Source: CAVOJV01 sp963696325
Lineage (GTDB): Bacteria; Pseudomonadota; Gammaproteobacteria; Competibacterales; Competibacteraceae
DNA length: 64,000 nucleotides
Direction: 5' to 3'
Assembly: GCA_963696325.1 (NCBI GenBank)
Contig: CAVOJV010000042.1
Location: 1 to 64,000 of the forward strand
Positions within the stretch are counted from its first letter, which is position 1, and each line of letters opens with the position of its first letter. This document shows, one piece after another, positions 8,779 through 16,820 of this stretch. Position numbers and translations under genes: made by a program. The notes beneath the pieces were generated by a model, which worked only from the letters and a program-made list of their open reading frames with translations, did not search any database and was not told the origin of the DNA.

Positions 8779-9590
8779 TCATGATACAGCCACGGGAAAG
8801 CCGAATTGAGCGAGTTTGTCCCAGAATTGCCGCCAGCGGTCCGGGGTCAAGACGAGGGCGCGCAGGGTCATCACACGGCGGCGCCCTGGGCCGTCCAGCG
8901 CATTCCGGAGCGCCCCAGGCGCTGTTTGACCATGGTCTTGCAGGCAGGCTCGGTGACCCCGGAGCCGATCGGCCAGTGGTGGGCCAGGGCGGTGGGGTAG
9001 TCCATCTGGGCGTGATGGTGATAAAAGTAATTGATCGCGTCGTGCAGTCCTTCGCGTTGGGCGGCGGTGAGTCCGGCAACGGGCAGGTTCCGCAGTTCCT
9101 GGAGCAGCACCGGGGCGAAGCCGGGTTCGTGCTTGAGGCGGTGGCGGCGGTCCTGGAGCCACGTCTGACGGTGCGCCGGATCCTGGGGAAATGCCGCCTC
9201 GGCGGCGGCTTGGAGGTAGCCGGCGGCAGGGTAAAAGTCGATCAGTGGCACCGTGGTGCAGGGGGTCAAGCATCGCCAATGGCTCTCGGCCCCGTCGGCC
9301 AGGCCGAGGACGGTGGCGTGGGGGTGGGCGGCCCGGACCCGGTCCAGCACCCGCGCCAGGCGCGCCAGCAAGGTCTGCTTGCCGTACGCGGGCGCCGCCG
9401 CGACATTGAGGGTGTGTTGGCGTTCGCCTGGCGCATCGAACCAGGCGATCGTCCCGACCAGCGTCTCGCGCCAGCGGCCCTCGCACAGCAGCAGGCAGGT
9501 GCCGTCCAACCCCACCGCGATGCTGGACACCGGCGTGTCCAAGGCCGGCAGCGCGTATTCCCCGTCCGCTTCCTCGCCTCACTCTGATAA
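8779..9590 (-). pseudogene. ISKra4-family transposase, 5'-truncated and frameshifted
   Basis: The minus strand encodes the catalytic and C-terminal part of an ISKra4 transposase: SSIAVGLDGTCLLL with the first Asp, VLGLADGAESHW with the second, and HWPIGSGVTEPACKTMVKQR with the Glu motif. At about 8873 the frame closes after GMRWTAQGAAV. The expected end (VMTLRALVLTPDRWRQFWDK) continues in the next frame to 8779. The N-terminal part is missing upstream of about 9590. Long antisense frames here are shadows. Confidence 0.8.
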
Positions 9591-9665
9591 TGCGGAGTAA
9601 AATTCGATGAAAGCTAACCCACGCGCTCGTTATCCTCGCTACCCCGCCTTACGCAGCGGTCGGGA

Positions 9666-10526
9666 TTAGGAACATTGTGCCGAGCTCGGCATAATGTTCC
9701 ATTGCGCTCTAAACCCCAAAATCCCGACCGTGATATCATCCCCGCTGCCCTGCAGCGACGCTTCATTCAACCAGTCTTTCAGGTTCGGCTGAACGGCTTC
9801 CACTCCTCCGTCGCGAATCATCTCCCACAAATCCCGCGCGACTTGCCGGAAGTTTGCATCATCGCGGAAGGAATTGGCGTAGCCGTCGGTAGCGGCCAGA
9901 ATCAGCGCCGGTGGCGCTCCGGCCAAGGGTTGAAACCCCACCCGCACGTCGTTCCATGCCTTGTTGGAGCATAGTGAAGTGGTTTCATTGGCGATCAGCC
10001 GTTCATCCTTGGCCAAGGGACGTTCAACTTCACCGTTGGTGGAGACGGTGAGAATGTCGCCGTCGCCGAGCTGCACATAGAGAATGAAGGTGGGGGCGAC
10101 GATCACTCCCAGTAGAGTGGAGCCGTAGGCAAGCAAGGGGTTGGCTGCAACCTGGCTGCGGCTGGGCGGGTCGAGGAAGTCCAGTTCTTGCGGGCTGAAC
10201 GGCCGGCGGGCCAGCGACTGATCCACCCGCTCGCGCCAGTGCCGCACGAGCTCTAACGGAAGTTGCTCCTCCGCCCAGCGTTTTTTCTGCGACAGGTTGT
10301 CCAGCTTGAACAGATTGCCGCAGACCTTGAGCGCCACCGCCACCGCCGAGCGCGCGCCGTGCTGGCTGCGGAAGCTCTTGGCGCTGCCGTGGCCGTCGGC
10401 CAGCGCCACGATCAGCGACAACCCGCCATCCGTGCGGGCAACTCGAACTGCGTCCTGATTCGGCAAGCCGGCGCGGTGGTGCGCTGCGCCGCGCACGCTG
10501 GCCCTGAGCGTCCGCCAGTCGGTCAT
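9666..10526 (-). CDS. PP2C-family Ser/Thr protein phosphatase
   Basis: Metal-dependent phosphatase, about 286 residues. Motifs in order: NQDA near residue 25, LIVALADGHGSAKSF with the metal Asp and Gly, AYGSTLLGVIV, QLGDGDI, LILAATDGYANSF, and GSGDDITVGIL with the last metal Asp. The start at 10526 (MTDWRTLRAS) lies just past the vWA stop; an upstream in-frame start at 10544 would overlap that gene. It is the last gene of the minus-strand FGE-kinase-vWA-PP2C cluster and presumably reverses phosphorylation by the kinase two genes upstream, as in TerY-P triads. Confidence 0.9.
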   Translation of the reverse strand: MTDWRTLRASVRGAAHHRAGLPNQDAVRVARTDGGLSLIVALADGHGSAKSFRSQHGARSAVAVALKVCGNLFKLDNLSQKKRWAEEQLPLELVRHWRERVDQSLARRPFSPQELDFLDPPSRSQVAANPLLAYGSTLLGVIVAPTFILYVQLGDGDILTVSTNGEVERPLAKDERLIANETTSLCSNKAWNDVRVGFQPLAGAPPALILAATDGYANSFRDDANFRQVARDLWEMIRDGGVEAVQPNLKDWLNEASLQGSGDDITVGILGFRAQWNIMPSSAQCS

Positions 10527-10533
10527 GGCCGCG

Positions 10534-11235
10534 CTACCATACATCGTCCGCCGAACCGTGACCGGCGGCGGTTGGTGGCGTGGGAATCGGCACGTTGAGA
10601 CCCGCGGCCACGCCTGCCGCCTGACTGGCTGGCGAGGATGCCGATTTCAGCACGGCGGTGGATACCCATTTGATATGCCGCACCAGGGTTTCGGGATTAT
10701 TGGCTTGCAGTGGCTGCAACTCCGGGTGGCCGATGAATTTCTGCAATACCTCGGTATCGGCATCCTCGCCGATGGCGATGGCTACGCGCACCGCTTTCTT
10801 GCCCCAAGGCTCATTCAGCAGGGTTTGCAGTCCCTTGTTAAAATCATCGGTCGGCTGGCCGTCGGAGATCAGCACCAGCACCGGCGGCAGGGCGCGGTCG
10901 GTCATCGGCGGGATGTGAAGCTGTTCCGCCACCATGCCCAGTGCTCGCCCCATGTCGGTGACGCCGTCGGCCTGCAAGTCCGCCCACTTGAAATCCTTCA
11001 CCGGGGTCGGCTGCGAGACGTGCCATTGCGCGCCGCTGGAAAACGTCAGGGCGCGGACCAGCACCTCGGCATTGGGGTTCTCATCGGCCACGGTGCGCAT
11101 GTGCGGCAGCGCTTCGCGGATGGCGGTGTTGAGCGCCTGAATCTTGCCATCCACGGACATGGAACCGGAACAGTCGGCAATCCAGATGAAATGCAGCGGG
11201 CGGGTCGCCAGTTCGCCGCCGGGGCGTTTGGCCAT
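10534..11235 (-). CDS. TerY-like vWA-domain protein
   Basis: A single von Willebrand A domain of about 233 residues. The MIDAS metal site is complete: DCSGSM near residue 20, the Thr in DGVTDMG, and the Asp in LISDGQPTDD. The start at 11235 (MAKRPGGELA) has a GGAG site eight bases upstream. An in-frame extension to 11394 would overlap the kinase gene and is poorly protein-like. TerY-type vWA proteins partner a kinase and a PP2C phosphatase in tellurite/stress-linked triads, and exactly those two genes flank it here. The last 30 residues are Ala/Pro-rich and probably disordered. Confidence 0.9.
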   Translation of the reverse strand: MAKRPGGELATRPLHFIWIADCSGSMSVDGKIQALNTAIREALPHMRTVADENPNAEVLVRALTFSSGAQWHVSQPTPVKDFKWADLQADGVTDMGRALGMVAEQLHIPPMTDRALPPVLVLISDGQPTDDFNKGLQTLLNEPWGKKAVRVAIAIGEDADTEVLQKFIGHPELQPLQANNPETLVRHIKWVSTAVLKSASSPASQAAGVAAGLNVPIPTPPTAAGHGSADDVW

Positions 11236-11362
11236 GTGGGACTCCTTTGTATGAAATGTGGGGGTTGCGTTTGATGGTGTGGAAAGGAATGGGCTGATCG
11301 GCAGCCGTAGGGTTCTTTGGGGTTTCATGCGCGGCAAAACCAATGGGATCATCCCTGCCTCC

Positions 11363-12679
11363 TCAAATCCGGATCTCACCTTCCACCGGGCCAAAATTGA
11401 CCTTCACGCCTGCCGCCAGCGTTACGCTGCGCCCCGGTTCGACATCGCGAATCGCGCCGTCGGGAGCGGTCATCACCCATTTGACGGGCGAGAGGTTTTT
11501 TAGCCCCCAGACGGTGGGGTTCTGCGGATGCCGCTGCACCGCCGCCAGCGCATGCGAGAGGTCGTAAAGCCGCTGGCTGTCGAGGTGATGCGGGTACAGT
11601 TGGGTGTCGTGGTTGAGCATGATCACGGTGCGCCCGATTCGCAATCGGAACGGGAGCGTCAGCGGGCACCGGCAGGACCAGCACGGCCCCGGCTGGCCGC
11701 CAGAGGCGCGCAACGCTTCCCCATCGTAGAAGTTTTCCGCGCCGCAATGGCCGCAATAGAGGATGGCGTCGCGCAATTGAACCAGCGTCGCCCGCCATTC
11801 ACTTTCCCGCACCCGCTCATGGGGGCCGTGCAGACCGGCGGTAAAAGCCAGAATGAACAGGTCGCGCAGGCATTGCGGGTAGAGCGGCCAGAATTCGAGG
11901 GCGTTGTCATGAATACCCGGCACGGGTCGGTTGGAATTATCGTTGGGGTCGAAGATGAACAGCGGTTCGGCGCCATAGAGCTTGGTCATCGCCGGCAGAT
12001 CGAAACATTTGATCGCGACTTCCTTCTGGCCCTCCAGCGGGTGATGAATGTGGAACAGGTAGAACAGCAGCACCGCCAGCGAGAACAAATCGGTTTGGAT
12101 GCTGGGCGCGGCTTCGCCCCGCACCACTTCCGGGGCGATGAAGCGCGGGGTACCCAGGATGCCGCCGTCGCACTGGCCGTCGATGGCGACGTTGTCGTTG
12201 TCGCAGACCTGGATGTCGCCGGTGTCGGGATCGAAGAAGACGTTGCCGAAGGAGATGTCCCGATAGCACAGCCCCTTGGCGTGCAGTTCCAGGAAGGCTT
12301 GCGCCAACTGCAGGCCGGCGGTGGCGAGGGCGCGGAAGGAGGGTTCGACGCGGCCTTTCATCAGGTCCACGATGCCTTGGTAGCGCGGTTCGCGCAGCGG
12401 CATCAGGTAGCCGAAGCCGGGCGCGTTCGCCGAGGTCGCCAGTTCCAGCGGCCAGAGGAATTGGCCGTTGGGCGGGCCTTTGCGGATCAGCGTTTCCAGG
12501 TTTTGGCATTGCGCGGATGTGGCCTGTTCGGGGAAATACCACTTGAGGGCGAGCGGCTTGCTGTCCAGCGTGGCGCGGTAGACTTCGCCTTGTCCGCCGC
12601 CGCCGAGGAAGGTTTCAACGGTGCAAGGGTGGCCGGAAGCGGCCTGCACGGTGGAGCGGAGTTGGAGAAGTTGGTGCAT
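11363..12679 (-). CDS. TerY-triad Ser/Thr kinase with C-terminal zinc ribbon
   Basis: A 438-residue protein. Residues 20-290 form a kinase-like domain: glycine loop FLGGGGQGEVYRA, VAIK-like ALKWYF, catalytic loop YRDISFGNVF (Tyr replaces the usual His), metal motif VCDNDN in place of DFG, and APE motif FIAPEVV. A four-cysteine ribbon follows (CGHCGAENF ... CWSCRCP), then a beta-rich tail (TVWGLKNLSPVKWVM) that may be FHA-like. The kinase plus zinc-ribbon architecture is typical of the kinase in TerY-P triads. An AGGAA site precedes ATG 12679. vWA and PP2C genes follow. Confidence 0.88.
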   Translation of the reverse strand: MHQLLQLRSTVQAASGHPCTVETFLGGGGQGEVYRATLDSKPLALKWYFPEQATSAQCQNLETLIRKGPPNGQFLWPLELATSANAPGFGYLMPLREPRYQGIVDLMKGRVEPSFRALATAGLQLAQAFLELHAKGLCYRDISFGNVFFDPDTGDIQVCDNDNVAIDGQCDGGILGTPRFIAPEVVRGEAAPSIQTDLFSLAVLLFYLFHIHHPLEGQKEVAIKCFDLPAMTKLYGAEPLFIFDPNDNSNRPVPGIHDNALEFWPLYPQCLRDLFILAFTAGLHGPHERVRESEWRATLVQLRDAILYCGHCGAENFYDGEALRASGGQPGPCWSCRCPLTLPFRLRIGRTVIMLNHDTQLYPHHLDSQRLYDLSHALAAVQRHPQNPTVWGLKNLSPVKWVMTAPDGAIRDVEPGRSVTLAAGVKVNFGPVEGEIRI

Positions 12680-12736
12680 GGAATTATTCCTGATGTCTCA
12701 GCCATCATTTAAGGGACCGAAAAAATGGCGCGGAAA

Positions 12737-12757
12737 AACGCGCGCTCCGCGCGCGTT
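12737..12757 (-). terminator. Hairpin with T-run between FGE and kinase genes
   Basis: A perfect nine-base-pair stem (AACGCGCGC/GCGCGCGTT) with a three-base loop. On the minus strand it is followed by TTTTT, in the 97-bp gap between the FGE gene and the kinase gene. It could attenuate transcription and lower expression of the triad relative to the FGE protein. Confidence 0.5.
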
Positions 12758-12776
12758 AAACGTTAAAATAGAAAAA

Positions 12777-13961
12777 TCAAAGGGTTAAAGTCCTGGCCAG
12801 ACGGAAACCCCAGTTGAGACTCCTGAACCGCGGGTAGCTCCCCAAGCGCGCGGCAGACTGCAACCAGAGCGGGCCGTAGCCCCACGAACCACCCCGCGCC
12901 ACCCGGAGACCGCCATCCTGCCGATCTACGTACTGCGTCTCCGCTCCACCGTAATTCTCATAATATCGCGAGCCGGTCCATTCCCAAACATTACCATGCA
13001 CCTGATACAAACCCCAAGGGTTCGGTTGAAACCGGTCCACCGGTACTGTTTTCCCACTATCCCAGTTCCCGCTATCCCAGCCGCCCCCGTTAATCCAGTC
13101 ATAGTTCGCATGATCAGTAGCGATGCTGTCCCCCCACCAAAACGCCGTCTCCGTCCCGGCCCGCGCTGCGTATTCCCATTCGGCTTCGGTCGGCAACCGG
13201 TACACTTGGCCCGTCTGCTCCGACAGCCATTCGGTATAGCCCACCGCATCGTGCCAACTGACGTAGATTGCTGGTCGGTTGCCTCTACCCCAACCTGCGT
13301 CGTCCAGTTCCTTCCGCTGGGTCGCGGTGCAAAAGCGATCATACTCATCGAAGGTGACGGCGTATCGGCCAATTGCGAAGGGCCGCTCAATCGTCACCCG
13401 ATGCCGGCGTTCGTTACTGCGCCGTTTCGCTTCGCTCTCCGACGACCCCATCCAAAATTCGCCCGCTGGGATCACGATCATTGCCGGGCCGTCGCTGCCG
13501 TCGCGTAAGCTATCACGGAACACCGTGAAAGGTTTCAGGGGTGAGGACGAAGACGCAGGCGGCGCGACGGACGGGCGCGGCAGTTCTATTTCCTTGAAGC
13601 GACGCTCGACGCCGGGCGTTTCCGGTGCGGGCCGGGGTCGCTCGGCGCGTTCGACCGGCATGCTCAAGGCCAGCGCCCACGACTCCACCGCCCAGCGCGC
13701 CGCCTTCTCGGCCAAGCCCAGCTCGTCTTCCAGCCGTTGCGCCAGCCGCGCCAGCAACAAAACGGGCGGCACGCCAGCGGAGGCGTTGATCAAGTCCTCC
13801 GGCACCCGGTTCCTCAGGGCGCTCGCCAGGACAAATATTTCCCGCTTGTGCTGCCCGCAATGATCCTTCAGCAACGCTTCACAGCGACGCGGGTCGTCGC
13901 ACAGCGAGCGGCCATATTCGACGATCAGTTCGCGGAGTTTTTGGCGGGGCAGGTCATCCAT
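12777..13961 (-). CDS. FGE/SUMF1-domain protein with helical N-terminal adaptor
   Basis: A 394-residue protein. Residues 1-100 (MDDLPRQKLRELIVEYGRSL onward) are a helical domain I do not recognise by name; it looks like an N-terminal adaptor. A Pro/Arg-rich linker follows. Residues 150-394 are an FGE/C-type-lectin-like domain: MIVIPAGEFWMGSSESEAKR, RYAVTFDEYDRFC, YRLPTEAEWEYAARAGTETA, YQVHGNVWEWTGSRYYENYG and the terminal RVARGGSW ... NWGFRLARTLTL. In bacterial signalling loci such domains usually serve as binding modules, not sulfatase activators. The end region resembles DGR variable repeats (see findings). First gene of the kinase-vWA-PP2C operon. Confidence 0.88.
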   Translation of the reverse strand: MDDLPRQKLRELIVEYGRSLCDDPRRCEALLKDHCGQHKREIFVLASALRNRVPEDLINASAGVPPVLLLARLAQRLEDELGLAEKAARWAVESWALALSMPVERAERPRPAPETPGVERRFKEIELPRPSVAPPASSSSPLKPFTVFRDSLRDGSDGPAMIVIPAGEFWMGSSESEAKRRSNERRHRVTIERPFAIGRYAVTFDEYDRFCTATQRKELDDAGWGRGNRPAIYVSWHDAVGYTEWLSEQTGQVYRLPTEAEWEYAARAGTETAFWWGDSIATDHANYDWINGGGWDSGNWDSGKTVPVDRFQPNPWGLYQVHGNVWEWTGSRYYENYGGAETQYVDRQDGGLRVARGGSWGYGPLWLQSAARLGSYPRFRSLNWGFRLARTLTL

Positions 13962-13997
13962 GGGGTTCTTCTTTCTGCATCGGTCTAATGCGTGAAT

Positions 13998-14132
13998 TCA
14001 TCCACCGGCGACGCGTAGCTTGGACTGATTGGGGCCAAGGAATAACGTTACCTTGAACGGCCCATCCTTGAGTAAGCCAAGATCTCTTGGCTGGACGTTT
14101 TCGTAATCGACGAGGACGAAATTGATTCGCAA
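13998..14132 (-). pseudogene. NYN/PIN-like ribonuclease fragment
   Basis: A 44-codon stretch from a TTG at 14132 encodes LRINFVLVDYENVQPRDLGL followed by LKDGPFKVTLFLGPNQSKL, then stops. It resembles the N-terminus of NYN/PIN-like domain proteins, in which the DYEN acidic motif binds metal. The rest of the domain is missing. A GGGAG lies just upstream of the TTG. Confidence 0.5.
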
Positions 14133-14174
14133 CCGATTCTCCCTGTGGCGAATAGACGATCTCTAACGTTTGAG

Positions 14175-14756
14175 TTAGGTGTCAAGCTGAAGCGACCGCT
14201 CAATCCTGCGGTCTGGCACAAGCCAAAGAACCGCCACAGCGACATAGATAACCTGCGCAAGCCACAGCGCGAAGAACGTGGATACGATGGCGCAAAGATA
14301 CAGCACTGACGAAACTTTACCTTTCCAGTCTTTGCCGATAGCTTGCTCGAGCGCGGATTCTTCACCCTGAGACGCAATGATGGCTTGCTGCAAGAGCAAA
14401 TACGCCACCCCTGCCGCAAACAAGACAAGGCCATAGAGCGCCGACGGCAGCGGGGCGAAGTGGTTCTCGCCCATCCATCCCGTGACGAAGGGGAACAATG
14501 ACAACCAGAAGAGGAGATGCAGATTCGCCCATAGGATGCGCCCCGTCACCTTCTTGCATGTGTGCAGCAAATGATGGTGATTGTTCCAGTAAATACCCAC
14601 ATACACGAAGCTCAGGATGTAGCTCAGAAAAACCGGTGCGAGCCCGCGCAGACCTTCAAAGGTCGGGTCGTGTGGCACCTTCATTTCGAGAACCATGATC
14701 GTGATAATGATGGCTAGAACGCCATCACTGAATGCTTCGAGTCTGCTTTTCCCCAT
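14175..14756 (-). CDS. TMEM175/DUF1211-family potassium channel-like protein
   Basis: A 193-residue membrane protein with six predicted helices. Helix 1 carries the diagnostic RLEAFSDGVLAIIITIMVLE motif (FSDG signature), followed by MKVPHDPT and the WNNHHHLLH segment after helix 3. Bacterial TMEM175 homologues are tetrameric K+ channels whose gate is formed by helix-1 hydrophobic residues rather than a classical selectivity filter. The start at 14756 has a GGAGAG site. It lies 34 bp downstream of a small membrane-protein gene, likely in one transcript. Confidence 0.9.
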   Translation of the reverse strand: MGKSRLEAFSDGVLAIIITIMVLEMKVPHDPTFEGLRGLAPVFLSYILSFVYVGIYWNNHHHLLHTCKKVTGRILWANLHLLFWLSLFPFVTGWMGENHFAPLPSALYGLVLFAAGVAYLLLQQAIIASQGEESALEQAIGKDWKGKVSSVLYLCAIVSTFFALWLAQVIYVAVAVLWLVPDRRIERSLQLDT

Positions 14757-14790
14757 TAATTTCTCTCCAACTTGATTATTGCTTGGCTAC

Positions 14791-15057
14791 TCACAGGACT
14801 TTCCATTTGAGGGCAATGGCGGTAACAGCGGGAACACCGAAGAGCAGCAGCATGATGGGCAGTTCTTCACTGAACGAATATCCCGCCTTGCTGACACCAA
14901 CCCACAAATTGACTCCCGTGGCCAAAAGCCATAACGCAAGAAAACCATAGATTGCCCAGGTGGTCGCGGTTGGGAAGTGCTCGGTGAACAGCTTGCTAAA
15001 AATCAAAAGCGCACCCAGCAAGAAAAAACCTGCGGTAAGTATCAGCGTCGTTCTCAT
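14791..15057 (-). CDS. Small three-helix membrane protein, unknown function
   Basis: An 88-residue hydrophobic protein (MRTTLILTAGFFLLGALLIF) with three predicted transmembrane helices and a short charged C-terminus (LKWKVL). I do not recognise a family. The start at 15057 is chosen because the upstream in-frame extension to 15111 is polar and not protein-like. It precedes the TMEM175-like gene by 34 bp on the same strand, so the two may form a small operon. Confidence 0.65.
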   Translation of the reverse strand: MRTTLILTAGFFLLGALLIFSKLFTEHFPTATTWAIYGFLALWLLATGVNLWVGVSKAGYSFSEELPIMLLLFGVPAVTAIALKWKVL

Positions 15058-15111
15058 AGTGTTGTTGCCTCCAAAATAGGGTGAGGGTTGTCGTGGGGAT
15101 GGTGATGCCAC

Positions 15112-15370
15112 CTAACGGGCGCGAGTTGAGCGGCACCCGCGCGTGGGTTGAAAGGACGGCGTGCTGGCCTGGAAACCCCAAGCGGGCGCAGCCGCGAACG
15201 TAGTGAGCGGGGTCCGCTCGAACGAGGGTTCGACGGCGCTCGCGCCGAGAACCCGAAGTTCGCCAACTCGCGCCCCGTTCGTCGGCGCGAAGCGCCGACG
15301 AACGTGAAGTAGCAATCCTATTTGACGCAAAGCCTCCCGCAATTGCACCAATTCCAAGGCCGCGACTCCA
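15112..15370. repeat. Hairpin-rich intergenic segment
   Basis: It contains a perfect 12-bp inverted repeat with a three-base loop (GTTCGTCGGCGC/GCGCCGACGAAC, 15277-15303) and other GC dyads. No gene is supportable. It lies between the small membrane-protein gene and an integrase remnant. Confidence 0.6.
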
Positions 15371-15580
15371 CCCCCTCGGCGGCTGCTTGAACAGCTCAGC
15401 GACCGCATCCCTTTTAAGCACTATAGCATACGGACCCAGCAGGCCTAGAGCGACTGGGTGTGGCGTTTCATCCGTTTCCAAGGCAAGCCGCATCCGCGCG
15501 AAAGAGGGGCGCGCGAGGTTGAGACCTTTCACCAAGGGGGCTGGCAGTATGTGTTTGCGTTGGCAGCCGCTACTGCGTAA
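15371..15580 (+). pseudogene. Integron-integrase-like tyrosine recombinase remnant
   Basis: The frame reads RLLEQLSDRIPFKHYSIRTQ, then QA, a stop at 15446, and SDWVWRFIRFQGKPHPRERG. This matches the N-terminal core-binding segment of IntI/XerC-type integrases (usual form SIRTEQAYVDW-RRFIRFHGKRHPRE). It then jumps to GGWQYVFALAAA, similar to the later WQYVFP patch of integron integrases. About 150 residues between them are deleted. A dead recombinase, unrelated to the methionine-salvage operon that follows. Confidence 0.6.
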
Positions 15581-15653
15581 AGAGCTATTTTTCTTGGATC
15601 TGATTGCCGCGATGGCTTACAGTAAACGCCCGGTGAGAAAAGGACCTGATATC

Positions 15654-16277
15654 ATGCACGCAGATGCGGATTTCTCCGCCAAAGCCCGCGACCTGATCCG
15701 CTTCGGCAAGTTCTGCTACAAGCGCGGCTGGGTGCCGGCCACCAGCGGTAATTTCTCCGCGCGGCTGGCTAGCGGTCAGGTGGCTATTACCGTATCCGGC
15801 CAGCACAAGGGCAAGCTCAACAAAGACGGTATCATGGTGTTGGATCTGCAGGGTACGCCCCTGACGGCGGGCAGGAAACCCTCGGCGGAAACGCTGTTGC
15901 ACACCGCCCTGTACCGGCGCGATGCGACCATCAATGCGGTACTGCATACCCACTCGGTTAACGCTACGGTGTTGTCCCTGCTGCACCGAGAGGCGTTGCG
16001 GTTGACCGACTACGAGGTGCTCAAAGCCTTTCCTGGTATTGATACCCATGAAGGCCAGGTAAGCGTGCCCATCTTTCCCAACGACCAGGACATGGGGCGG
16101 CTGGCCGCTACCGTGGATCGCTACCTGGATAAACAGCCCGGTCTGCACGGTTATCTGATTGCCGGCCATGGGTTTTATGCCTGGGGCGCGTCGATGGCCG
16201 AGGCCAGCCGCCATATCGAGGCGTTTGAATTCCTGTTTGAATGTGAAGTGTTGCTGCGGAGGCTGGGTAAGCCATGA
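15654..16277 (+). CDS. mtnB: Methylthioribulose-1-phosphate dehydratase
   Basis: Class II aldolase-fold zinc enzyme of the methionine salvage pathway. It dehydrates 5-methylthioribulose-1-phosphate to the diketone used by MtnC. The 207 residues show the family pattern: FGKFCYKRGWVPATSGNFSA, PSAETLLHTALYRRD, the zinc histidines in VLHTHSVNAT, and a C-terminal IAGHGFYAWG with the EASRHIEAFEFL helix. The start at 15654 (MHADADFSAK) has an AAAAGGA site. It overlaps mtnD by four bases (ATGA), indicating translational coupling. Confidence 0.95.
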   Translation: MHADADFSAKARDLIRFGKFCYKRGWVPATSGNFSARLASGQVAITVSGQHKGKLNKDGIMVLDLQGTPLTAGRKPSAETLLHTALYRRDATINAVLHTHSVNATVLSLLHREALRLTDYEVLKAFPGIDTHEGQVSVPIFPNDQDMGRLAATVDRYLDKQPGLHGYLIAGHGFYAWGASMAEASRHIEAFEFLFECEVLLRRLGKP

Positions 16278-16816
16278 GTGAATTGAAGATCTATCCGGAA
16301 AATAACTCGGCGTCGGCCCGCGTGGTCCGCGAGCATGCCGTTATCGCTCATGAGTTGGGCGACATCGAAGTGTTGTTCGAGCGCTGGGAGACCCAGCGTG
16401 AATTGTCCGATCACGCCGGTCAGGATGAAGTCATCGCCGCCTACCGGGATTCCGTGGATCGCTTGCTGGGTAACTACAACTTCCAGTCCGTGGATGTGAT
16501 CAGCCTCAAACCCGACCATCCCGACAGAGATGCTTTGCGGGCCAAATTTCTGAACGAGCATACTCACAGCGACTACGAGGTGCGCTTCTTCGTGGACGGC
16601 AAGGGGTTGTTCTATATCCATCAGGGACAGCAGGTGTACGGGGTGTTGTGCGAAAAGGGTGATCTCATCAGCGTGCCGGCCAATACCACCCACTGGTTCG
16701 ACATGGGGCCAAACCCGGATTTCAAGTGCATCCGTCTGTTCACCAGTCCCGAAGGCTGGGTGGCCAACTTCACCGGCAGCGATATCGCCAGCCGGTTTCC
16801 ACGCCTGGAGAACTGA
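16274..16816 (+). CDS. mtnD: Acireductone dioxygenase
   Basis: Cupin metalloenzyme of methionine salvage that cleaves acireductone with O2 to formate and 2-keto-4-methylthiobutyrate (Fe form). The 180 residues contain the metal-binding HTHSDYEVRFFV (two His and Glu) and the later His in VPANTTHWFDMG. The N-terminal region is helical (ERWETQRELSDHAGQDEVIA). It is coupled to mtnB by a four-base overlap and followed after four bases by mtnC. Confidence 0.95.
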   Translation: MSELKIYPENNSASARVVREHAVIAHELGDIEVLFERWETQRELSDHAGQDEVIAAYRDSVDRLLGNYNFQSVDVISLKPDHPDRDALRAKFLNEHTHSDYEVRFFVDGKGLFYIHQGQQVYGVLCEKGDLISVPANTTHWFDMGPNPDFKCIRLFTSPEGWVANFTGSDIASRFPRLEN

Positions 16817-16820
16817 GCGC

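Noticed and set aside
8781..9587. Plus-strand frame (268 codons) opposite the ISKra4 transposase
   Set aside because: Shadow frame with Gly/Arg-rich composition; the transposase motifs are on the minus strand.
11528..12712. Plus-strand frame (394 codons) opposite the kinase
   Set aside because: Shadow frame; kinase and zinc-ribbon motifs are on the minus strand.
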